Assembly: GCA_017541565.1 (NCBI GenBank)
Contig: JAFXYU010000054.1
Coordinates: 1 to 5,751, forward strand
From: a bacterium
GTDB lineage: Bacteria; Cyanobacteriota; Vampirovibrionia; Gastranaerophilales; Gastranaerophilaceae
Length of the DNA stretch: 5,751 nucleotides
Direction: 5' to 3'
In this document: positions 1 through 4,831 of the stretch, piece by piece
Layout: each line of letters starts with the position of its first letter
How positions within the stretch are numbered: the first letter of the stretch is position 1
Program-made: the position numbers and the translations under genes
Notes under the pieces: model-generated
Database searches by the model: none
What the model was told of the DNA's origin: nothing
What the model saw: the letters and a program-made list of their open reading frames with translations, nothing else

Positions 1-1486
1 CGTCTTTATAGAAAACAGTTCCGTCAGCACAAGTGATTGTTTCTTTAGCCAAGTCTATAATCAAATCTTCACAACCGGATACACAAGGCTTACCCATACC
101 TTTAGCAACAACTGCTGCGTGAGATGTAGCACCGCCTCTTAAAGTAAGAACACCTTGAGAAACTGCCATACCGTGAATATCGTCAGGACAAGTTTCGATT
201 CTTACCAAGATAACTTTTTCACCTGCTTCACCGCGTCTTGCTGCTTCTTCCGTATCAAATACAATCTTACCTACTGCAGCACCGGGAGATGCGTTAACAC
301 CTTTGGAAACCTTGTGTGAGTGTTTAACTTTGTCAGGATTGAAGCAAGGTAACAATACTTGATAAACTGAATACGGATCAACTTGGTTAATTGCTTCTTC
401 CTTAGTAATAATGCCTTCTCTGTACATATCAACTGCAATCTTGATAGCAGCCTTAGCGGTTCTTTTACCGTTACGAGTTTGAAGAATCCAAAGTTTACCT
501 CTTTCAACGGTAAATTCCATATCTTGTACATCGTGATAGCCTTTTTCAAGTTGTTTCGCGATTTCTACATATTGGCGGTAGATATCAGGCATATCCGTTT
601 CAAGTTCTGCAATCTGCTTAGGAGTTCTGATACCTGCAACTACGTCTTCACCTTGAGCGTTAACAAGGTATTCACCGTAGAATTTGTTTTCGCCGGTTGC
701 CGGGTTACGAGTGAATGAAACACCTGTTGCACAATCGTTGCCCATATTTCCGAATACCATTGTTTGAACGTTAACGGCAGTACCGTAGTTGTGGTCGATT
801 TTGTTCATATTTCTGTATGCAACAGCACGAGGAATATTCCAAGAACGGAATACTGCTTCAATTGCTTCTTGCAATTGAACGTACGGATCTTGCGGAAATT
901 CTTTACCCGTAACTTCTTTAATAGTTTTCTTGTAAATAGGAATCAAAGATTTCCAACCTTCAGCAGAGATTTGAGTGTCTTCTGTTACACCTTCTCTTGT
1001 TTTAACTTTTTCAACTTCGGATTCAAAATATTTTTGTCTGTCCATTTCCCATGCAACAGAACCGAACATTGTTAAAAATCTTCTGTATGAATCATAGCAG
1101 AATCTGGGGTTATTTGTTAATTTAACCATTGCTTCTACTGTTTCATCGTTTAAACCTAAGTTTAATATGGTTTCCATCATACCCGGCATAGAAACTCTTG
1201 CACCTGAACGAACGGAAACTAAAAGCGGATTGTTTAAATCGCCAAATTTCTTTCCTGCCTGTTCTTCAACAGTTTTCAATGCATACTTAACTTCATCCAT
1301 CAAGCCTGCGGGCATTGTGTTGCCGTGGTTAATGTAATCCATACAAGTTTCGGTAGTGATAGTCAATCCCGGAGGAACAGGAAGACCTAAATTAGTCATT
1401 TCTGCAAGGTTAGCACCTTTACCGCCGAGAAGCGCACGCATATCTGCGTTACCTTCTTTGAATAGCCATACTCTTTTTTCAGCCAT
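1..1486 (-). CDS. ppdK: Pyruvate, phosphate dikinase, N-terminal part (C-terminus beyond window)
   Basis: This enzyme interconverts ATP + phosphate + pyruvate with AMP + PPi + PEP in the cytoplasm, through a phosphohistidine carried by a swivelling domain. The visible 495 codons begin MAEKRVWLFKEGNADMRALL. The ATP-grasp region has GGKGAN (Lys23) and SVRSGAR (Arg93) followed by SMPGMMETILNLGLND, all family hallmarks. Near residues 320-340 come DMEFT and LWILQTRNGKRT, the end of the nucleotide site. The swivel domain carries GGATSHAAVVAKGMGKPCVSG-type sequence with catalytic His456 and the regulatory-type Thr454 two residues before it. Many relatives have GGMTSH, so Ala replaces Met here. The C-terminal PEP/pyruvate TIM barrel (family length about 870-880) lies off the window. 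The start at 1486 is fixed by AAGGAG at 1494-1499, 7 nt upstream, and by agreement with the known N-terminus. No frameshift is seen. PEP synthase is excluded by the PPDK-type N-terminus. Confidence 0.97.
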   Translation of the reverse strand, partial: MAEKRVWLFKEGNADMRALLGGKGANLAEMTNLGLPVPPGLTITTETCMDYINHGNTMPAGLMDEVKYALKTVEEQAGKKFGDLNNPLLVSVRSGARVSMPGMMETILNLGLNDETVEAMVKLTNNPRFCYDSYRRFLTMFGSVAWEMDRQKYFESEVEKVKTREGVTEDTQISAEGWKSLIPIYKKTIKEVTGKEFPQDPYVQLQEAIEAVFRSWNIPRAVAYRNMNKIDHNYGTAVNVQTMVFGNMGNDCATGVSFTRNPATGENKFYGEYLVNAQGEDVVAGIRTPKQIAELETDMPDIYRQYVEIAKQLEKGYHDVQDMEFTVERGKLWILQTRNGKRTAKAAIKIAVDMYREGIITKEEAINQVDPYSVYQVLLPCFNPDKVKHSHKVSKGVNASPGAAVGKIVFDTEEAARRGEAGEKVILVRIETCPDDIHGMAVSQGVLTLRGGATSHAAVVAKGMGKPCVSGCEDLIIDLAKETITCADGTVFYKD

Positions 1487-1511
1487 TATATTTCTCCTTC
1501 TTTATGTTTTG

Positions 1512-1526
1512 TCAGGCTTTGCCTGA
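1512..1526 (-). promoter_or_regulatory. Hairpin in the probable ppdK 5' leader
   Basis: Read on the minus strand, TCAGGC-AAA-GCCTGA forms a perfect 6-bp stem, four pairs of it G-C, with a triloop. It ends about 12 nt before the AAGGAG ribosome site of ppdK. No T-run follows on either strand, so it is not an intrinsic terminator. It could stabilise the 5' end of the mRNA or affect initiation. It lies wholly in the mRNA only if transcription starts above position 1526, as with the TATATT candidate at 1570-1565. A further TCAGGC copy at 1596-1591 could pair with the same partner. Confidence 0.5.
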
Positions 1527-1567
1527 ACTGTTATACTCTTATTCAGCAACAACAGCGTAACACAAAT

Positions 1568-1586
1568 ATACTGTAAATTACAGTAT
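1568..1586. promoter_or_regulatory. Perfect 19-bp palindrome, operator-like, upstream of ppdK
   Basis: ATACTGTAAATTACAGTAT consists of two perfect 9-bp arms (ATACTGTAA and TTACAGTAT) around a single central A at 1577. It lies 82 bp upstream of the ppdK start codon. If the minus-strand -10 is TATATT (1570-1565), the palindrome would fill the spacer between -10 and -35, a usual place for a repressor operator. The size suits a dimeric TetR, GntR or MarR-type regulator. It does not fit the consensus sites I know for LexA, Fur, PerR, NrdR, ArgR or GlnR/TnrA. No regulator gene is visible in the window. Confidence 0.55.
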
Positions 1587-1605
1587 TTTAGCCTGATTAT
1601 TGTAA

Positions 1606-1658
1606 ATTTTTGTAACGCTTAAAAATGTTTTTAAAATGTTAAGAAATGTTACAAAAAT
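1606..1658. repeat. 11-bp inverted repeat enclosing phased AAATGTT direct repeats
   Basis: ATTTTTGTAAC at 1606-1616 and GTTACAAAAAT at 1648-1658 are perfect inverted copies separated by 31 nt. A nested dyad, CTTAA (1618-1622) and TTAAG (1639-1643), has nearly the same centre. Between and overlapping the arms, AAATGTT occurs three times at 1623-1629, 1634-1640 and 1644-1650. The spacings are 11 and 10 bp, about one helical turn, so all three face the same side of the DNA. TTGTAA also recurs at 1600 and 1610. This looks like a multi-site protein-binding region, although AT-rich sequence raises the chance of coincidence. Confidence 0.5.
1610..1637 (+). promoter_or_regulatory. Candidate plus-strand promoter for a non-coding transcript
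   Basis: TTGTAA (1610-1615, 4 of 6 matches to the -35 consensus), a 16-bp spacer and TAAAAT (1632-1637, 5 of 6 matches to the -10) predict a start near 1644. It would read away from ppdK toward the terminator at 1749-1780, giving an RNA of about 135 nt. The promoter sits inside the inverted repeat at 1606-1658. A second possible -10, TATACT at 1707-1712, has no good -35. Boxes of this quality are common in AT-rich DNA, so this is weak evidence alone. Confidence 0.25.
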
Positions 1659-1748
1659 CCTCCATTCTAATGATTTAATTTTAAAAACAAATTGCTAATA
1701 TATAACTATACTCCTTAAAAAACGACGATACACATATCCCTAATCAAC

Positions 1749-1780
1749 AGCTATGCACGATAAGTTCATAGCTTTTTTTT
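1749..1780 (+). terminator. Intrinsic terminator on the plus strand with no gene before it
   Basis: AGCTATG (1749-1755) and CATAGCT (1767-1773) form a perfect 7-bp stem with an 11-nt loop. The last stem base begins an uninterrupted run of eight T (1773-1780) on the plus strand, the classic layout of a Rho-independent terminator. On the minus strand the stem is preceded by A8 and followed by GTTGATTAG, so it cannot serve the minus-strand gene ending at 1829. No plus-strand coding region lies upstream in the window, hence it probably ends a small or antisense RNA or blocks antisense transcription. The stem has only three G-C pairs, so strength is uncertain. Confidence 0.55.
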
Positions 1781-1828
1781 ATGCCAAAATAAAAAAGCCA
1801 AGGAGAGGTAAATAATACAGGTGATATT

Positions 1829-2908
1829 TTATACTTTTTCTGTCAAAACCGTTTCGCAAATATTTGTTTGAGGAACGTAGTCGTATTCTTTTATTTCAAT
1901 ATCATCCAGTATTTTTGAACGTTTTTTTCGGAACAGCATATCAATAAATGCTTCAAGTCTGGTGATAAAACCTGCTTCTCCGGTTTGTTCATCTATTGTA
2001 AGTACAAGGATTGGTTTTGAAAATTCTTTAGCTTTTCTTGTAATTCTGTCCACCATCAATGAGTCCGGACCGCAGCCGAAAGCATTTATTGTAATTATTC
2101 CGTCGATTTTATTATCTTTAAGATAATGTCCGGCAGTTCCTGTCATTTCATTTTCATTAGCCCAATAACGTTTTTGACCGAGCGTTGCAATTCCTTCTGC
2201 CATTTGTTCATCGGTTAATTGGAGTGAAGTATAAACTTTAACGTCCATTTTTTCTAATTTGTCAAAAATCTTCATTGTTGCACGTTCATCGTACATATTG
2301 TATCCGTGAGAAATCAGTGCGACATTAATCGGTGAAGCCTTTTTCTTATTTGCTTCTTCTACGAATACTTTACCTTGCAGCGCGTAATGCATTGACTTTT
2401 TGTAATCCATTCCGGAACGTGCCATAACGAGAAAATTATTATAAACTTTCCAGCCCTGTTTTGACGCTTTTTTTATTTGATTAAAATTTGTTATTCCAAA
2501 CGGTTTAACCGCTTCTGCTAAAAATTCATAAAGCCCCTGATTTTTTGCTGATTTGTCGAGGGTTGGTTCAATTATGTTTACGTCGGCTTTAATTACGTTT
2601 CTGACCAAATCCGGTAAACCTCTGATTTTGGAACAGTTGTATATCTTTGGCGCTATTGATTGGAGTGACGGAACAAAAATATTTTTCACGCCTTTGTTAA
2701 TCAGGTTTAAAATGTGTCCCAGATAAATTTTAATTGGCAGACACGTTTCAGTAACAACCAGTGATGCACCTTCTGACATAGTTTGTTTCGTCGTCGGATC
2801 GGAAAGAATTATTTTTATTCCGAGTGCGCTAAAAAATCCGTACCAGAACGGATAATTATTATAGAATGACATTCCTCTGGGAATACCTATTGCTTTTTCG
2901 TTTACCAT
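1829..2908 (-). CDS. Acyl-CoA dehydratase activase-related protein (DUF2229/COG3580-like), stand-alone
   Basis: This 359-residue protein resembles the part of large 2-hydroxyacyl-CoA dehydratase activase-like proteins that follows the ATPase modules, a family thought to bind Fe-S clusters. Its exact reaction is unknown. The N-terminal region has the family pattern IGIPRGMSFYNNYPFWYGFF, with LSDPTTK near residue 36, TETCLP with Cys56, and YNC with Cys92. The C-terminal region has INAFGCGPDSL with Cys279 and LTIDEQTGEAGFITRLEAF near 303-321. Cys56, Cys92 and Cys279 are probable cluster ligands. There is no BcrAD/BadF ATPase domain, signal peptide or membrane segment. I chose Met at 2908 over one nine codons upstream (2935) because AAAGGAAG (2925-2918) lies 9 nt before it, family similarity starts there, and the upstream ATG would precede the predicted transcription start. 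No dehydratase subunit gene adjoins it. Confidence 0.85.
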   Translation of the reverse strand: MVNEKAIGIPRGMSFYNNYPFWYGFFSALGIKIILSDPTTKQTMSEGASLVVTETCLPIKIYLGHILNLINKGVKNIFVPSLQSIAPKIYNCSKIRGLPDLVRNVIKADVNIIEPTLDKSAKNQGLYEFLAEAVKPFGITNFNQIKKASKQGWKVYNNFLVMARSGMDYKKSMHYALQGKVFVEEANKKKASPINVALISHGYNMYDERATMKIFDKLEKMDVKVYTSLQLTDEQMAEGIATLGQKRYWANENEMTGTAGHYLKDNKIDGIITINAFGCGPDSLMVDRITRKAKEFSKPILVLTIDEQTGEAGFITRLEAFIDMLFRKKRSKILDDIEIKEYDYVPQTNICETVLTEKV

Positions 2909-2937
2909 AAAAACCGACTTCCTTTCAGTTAACAAAT

Positions 2938-2969
2938 ATTATACTAACTCAAACCAAAATGTTTGTCAC
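2938..2969 (-). promoter_or_regulatory. Promoter candidate for the activase-like gene
   Basis: On the minus strand a perfect -10 TATAAT occupies 2943-2938, predicting a start near 2931 and a leader of about 22 nt before the ATG at 2908. The best -35-like match, GTGACA (2969-2964, 5 of 6), is 20 bp upstream, longer than the usual 16-18, so recognition may depend on an activator or the -10 alone. The predicted start lies inside the upstream alternative ATG (2935), which supports the chosen shorter protein. Confidence 0.45.
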
Positions 2970-2975
2970 ATATAT

Positions 2976-3004
2976 TTGCCTAAATATTAAGTTATTGTTA
3001 TAAT
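2976..3004 (+). promoter_or_regulatory. Promoter of ruvC, extended -10, predicting a leaderless mRNA
   Basis: TTGCCT (2976-2981) is a 4-of-6 -35 box. After an ideal 17-bp spacer comes a perfect TATAAT (2999-3004) preceded by TGT, giving the extended -10 TGTTATAAT. Counting the last T as -7 places +1 at 3011, the A of the ruvC ATG. No Shine-Dalgarno sequence lies between the -10 and the start codon, in contrast with every other gene in this window. Confidence 0.65.
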
Positions 3005-3010
3005 TCTGGT

Positions 3011-3481
3011 ATGAAAATTTTGGGAATAGACCCTGGAATGGCTATTGTGGGGTATGGATTAGTAGAATATGAAAATGATAAAATTGAACTTTTGACATCG
3101 GGTTCAATTCAGACGAATAAAGATTCAACCGATTCAGAGCGTCTTTTGGAAATTTTTAATGACCTTTCCTCCGTGGTTGAAACGTATAAACCTGATTGTG
3201 CATCCGTAGAAAATCTGTTTTTCTTCAAAAATCAAAAAACAGTTATTCCTGTTGCCGAAGCACGTGGTGTTATTCTTACGGTTTTACAGAAATATGAAAT
3301 TCCTACTTTCAGTTATACCCCGATGGAAGTAAAGCAAGTATTGACAGGATATGGGAGAGCGGAGAAAAAAGAAGTTGAACAGATGGTTAAAATTTCTCTT
3401 GATACCGATACTTTGCCTAAACTTGACGATACTGTTGATGCAATAGCGATTGCGATATGTCACTCAAGAAATTTAAAATAG
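3011..3481 (+). CDS. ruvC: Crossover junction endodeoxyribonuclease RuvC
   Basis: RuvC is the dimeric Mg-dependent nuclease that cuts Holliday junctions symmetrically during recombination and repair, normally working with the RuvAB branch-migration motor. The 156-residue product is close to the usual 160-175. It has an RNase-H-like fold signature. The acidic catalytic residues are all present: Asp7 in GIDPG, Glu67 in SVENLFFFKN, and Asp140 and Asp143 in LDDTVDAIAIAICH. Phe70 matches the aromatic residue E. coli RuvC (Phe69) uses at the junction centre. The TPMEVKQVLTGYGRAEKKEV stretch is typical of the family. The gene stands alone: ruvA and ruvB are not adjacent and it diverges from the activase-like gene. 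The predicted transcript has no leader. No intrinsic terminator was recognised in the 101 nt after the stop. Confidence 0.96.
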   Translation: MKILGIDPGMAIVGYGLVEYENDKIELLTSGSIQTNKDSTDSERLLEIFNDLSSVVETYKPDCASVENLFFFKNQKTVIPVAEARGVILTVLQKYEIPTFSYTPMEVKQVLTGYGRAEKKEVEQMVKISLDTDTLPKLDDTVDAIAIAICHSRNLK

Positions 3482-3582
3482 CATACTTTGTATTTTTCTT
3501 TGTAACAATTTCTTAATAAATGCCTAATAAAAGTCAATTTTGAACTTTCAGGTGTTTTATAGGGGCAGCAGGAAAGTGTGTT

Positions 3583-4221
3583 ATGAATATTCAACCAATA
3601 CAAGTGTATAATGTGTCAATGCAAGGAGTTCCGAATCCCCCAAAGGGCGGCTCTAATTTCCTGCGTAAAATCGGACAAAAAATACTTAACATATTTCCTG
3701 AAAAAACGTTTAAAGAGAGCAACGGCAGAGTAGAAAAATTCAAAAAGTATGACAATTTTATTTCAAAACCTGCTGAAAACAGAATTATAATGGGTGCGAC
3801 AGCACTTTTAACACAACCTGCAATAGACTATTATAATCACAGGGTAGATGATGAGACGAGAACTGTTTCAAGAAACAGAACTATAGCAAAAATCCTTGCC
3901 GGTACGGCTGTTGGTGTAATTGTCAGAGACCTGTGCTTTAGGCTTACTGATAAAATGACAGACATAAACGGCAAGGGTAAATATGCTAAGAAACTTCTTC
4001 CTCAAGAATACTTGCCTGAATTAACCAAGTATGCTGAGCGTTTGAAGAATCATAAGAGTGCAGTTGCTACTATAATAGCACTGCTGGCTATGAGTGTAAC
4101 AAATATATTCATTGATGCACCGTTAACTGCTTATCTGACAAATAAGTTTAATTCTGCATCTGGCAGGAAAAAACAGAATAAACCTGAACAATCAAGGTTA
4201 AAGGAGGGTATATATGTCTAA
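3583..4221 (+). CDS. Hypothetical membrane protein, first of an overlapping pair
   Basis: I do not recognise a characterised family. The 212-residue product starts MNIQPIQVYNVSMQG, with no signal peptide, followed by a basic region (residues 21-60). Hydrophobic stretches lie at about 68-83 (IIMGATALLTQPAIDYY), 101-118 (IAKILAGTAVGVIVRDL) and 159-187 (centred on ATIIALLAMSVTNIFIDAP), so two or three membrane helices are likely. The C-terminus is charged (GRKKQNKPEQSRLKEG). LLPQE at 138-142 and TNIFIDAPL near 173-181 have counterparts in the next protein, suggesting distant relatedness. AGGAAAG (3570-3576) lies 6 nt before the ATG. The stop overlaps the next start by 8 bp, so the two are probably co-translated. 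I recall similar uncharacterised proteins from Gastranaerophilales genomes; that is memory, not a search. Confidence 0.8.
   Translation: MNIQPIQVYNVSMQGVPNPPKGGSNFLRKIGQKILNIFPEKTFKESNGRVEKFKKYDNFISKPAENRIIMGATALLTQPAIDYYNHRVDDETRTVSRNRTIAKILAGTAVGVIVRDLCFRLTDKMTDINGKGKYAKKLLPQEYLPELTKYAERLKNHKSAVATIIALLAMSVTNIFIDAPLTAYLTNKFNSASGRKKQNKPEQSRLKEGIYV
4201..4207 (+). promoter_or_regulatory. Strong ribosome site inside the upstream gene
   Basis: AAGGAGG, the full Shine-Dalgarno core, lies in the last codons of the upstream gene, 6 nt before the ATG at 4214. It fixes the start of the second gene and shows the 8-bp overlap (ATGTCTAA) is real. Translation of the pair can be coupled while the second gene keeps strong independent initiation. 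Confidence 0.85.
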
Positions 4222-4792
4222 TATCTTCCAAAAAACCTTAAAATGGGTATACGAAAAATTCAGCAAAGATACCTCAAAAATGCTAATTTGGACGGGTTCA
4301 ATAGGCTGGGCGCTTTCGTCATTTGCTCAAATGATGGGTATTGTTTTTAACCCGAAAATTTCTGACAAAGAAAAGAGTTTCCTCCTTCCGCAGGAAATGT
4401 GGGATGCTATTACTAATATTATGTTATTTGTATGCGTCACAAATGTTGCAAAATACGGAGTAAAAAAACTCTTTACCACAGGAAAATTCGCTCCTGAAAG
4501 TGTCAGAAATTACATAAAGAAAAATTCAGAACTTGCAAAACAAGTTGGGAAAATTGATTTCAATTTGGATAAAGTAGCGGAAACAATGCCGAATTTTCCC
4601 AAAACAGAATACGAAGCATATAGAAACATCGGAACGACACTTACAACGGTAGGCGCGGGTATTCTTGCAACAAACATTCTGACTCCTATTGCGAGAAACA
4701 GATTGGCTTCAAATGCTCAGACAAAATATGTTAACTATAAGAATTCAAATCCTTATCAAACAACATATTACTCAAATGGTATGAAGATATAA
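4214..4792 (+). CDS. Hypothetical membrane protein, second of an overlapping pair
   Basis: This 192-residue product has no function I can name. Hydrophobic segments occur at about 22-46 (LIWTGSIGWALSSFAQMMGI), 64-80 (AITNIMLFVCVTNVAKY) and 138-160 (TTLTTVGAGILATNILTPIA), giving two or three probable membrane helices. No signal peptide is evident, and the N-terminus is an amphipathic basic segment. LLPQE (57-61) precedes the second hydrophobic segment. TNILTPIARNRLASN (153-167) resembles TNIFIDAPLTAYLTN of the preceding protein. The tail is rich in Tyr, Asn and Thr (YVNYKNSNPYQTTYYSNG). The start is set by AAGGAGG 6 nt upstream within the preceding gene. Shared motifs and overlap suggest a two-subunit membrane module or a diverged duplication; this is inference. 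Confidence 0.8.
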   Translation: MSNIFQKTLKWVYEKFSKDTSKMLIWTGSIGWALSSFAQMMGIVFNPKISDKEKSFLLPQEMWDAITNIMLFVCVTNVAKYGVKKLFTTGKFAPESVRNYIKKNSELAKQVGKIDFNLDKVAETMPNFPKTEYEAYRNIGTTLTTVGAGILATNILTPIARNRLASNAQTKYVNYKNSNPYQTTYYSNGMKI

Positions 4793-4796
4793 TTTA

Positions 4797-4805
4797 TGTT
4801 AAAAT
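4797..4805 (+). promoter_or_regulatory. Candidate extended -10 before the lipoamide dehydrogenase gene
   Basis: TGTTAAAAT is an extended -10 with 5 of 6 matches in the hexamer (TAAAAT, 4800-4805). It predicts a start near 4812 and a 20-nt leader containing GAGGAG (4820-4825), 6 nt before the ATG at 4832. The corresponding -35 (TGGTAT, 4777-4782) is poor. With only 39 nt between genes, readthrough from the upstream pair is an equally good explanation. Confidence 0.3.
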
Positions 4806-4831
4806 ATCTTTTGTAAGTTGAGGAGTTGAAT

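Larger units (their letters stand above)
1487..1828. other. 342-bp non-coding interval upstream of ppdK
   Basis: No credible gene is present on either strand; only very short open frames lacking a properly placed ribosome site occur. The interval separates two minus-strand genes, so it holds both the 3' end of the activase-like transcript and the ppdK promoter and leader. I could not find a convincing minus-strand terminator after the stop at 1829. The DNA is very AT-rich and contains several dyads and a plus-strand terminator, listed separately. I found no sigma70 promoter for ppdK with both boxes good. The best -10 candidates on the minus strand are TATATT (1570-1565) and TATAAC (1535-1530), neither with a good -35. 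Confidence 0.7.

Noticed and set aside
271..549. A 92-codon minus-strand open frame overlapping ppdK out of frame
   Set aside because: Same strand but a different frame from the well-conserved ppdK reading; no ribosome site or recognisable protein features.
383..1075. Two open frames of about 100-110 codons on the plus strand (383-718 and 764-1075)
   Set aside because: They lie antisense within ppdK, whose protein sequence is conserved and unambiguous; the predicted peptides are Phe/Asn/Cys-rich shadow translations without family features.
1606..1658. Resemblance of TTGTAAC...GTTACAA to a BirA (biotin repressor) operator
   Set aside because: BirA sites have arms about 14-16 bp apart, while here the spacer is 31 nt, and no biotin gene is adjacent.
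1821..1874. GTG-started 17-codon open frame on the plus strand with an AAGGAGAGG-like sequence before it
   Set aside because: Very short, the ribosome-like sequence is too far from the GTG, and it runs antisense into the 3' end of the activase-like gene.
2933..2978. Inverted repeat CAAATAT / ATATTTG and a small CAAAC / GTTTG dyad between the divergent promoters
   Set aside because: Short, low-complexity arms; the 7-bp pair is 32 nt apart and such matches are common in this AT-rich DNA.
3544..3577. ACTTTC (3544-3549) could pair with GAAAGT (3572-3577), covering the ribosome site of the gene at 3583
   Set aside because: Only a 6-bp, mostly A-T stem with a 22-nt loop; expected often by chance and unlikely to be stable.
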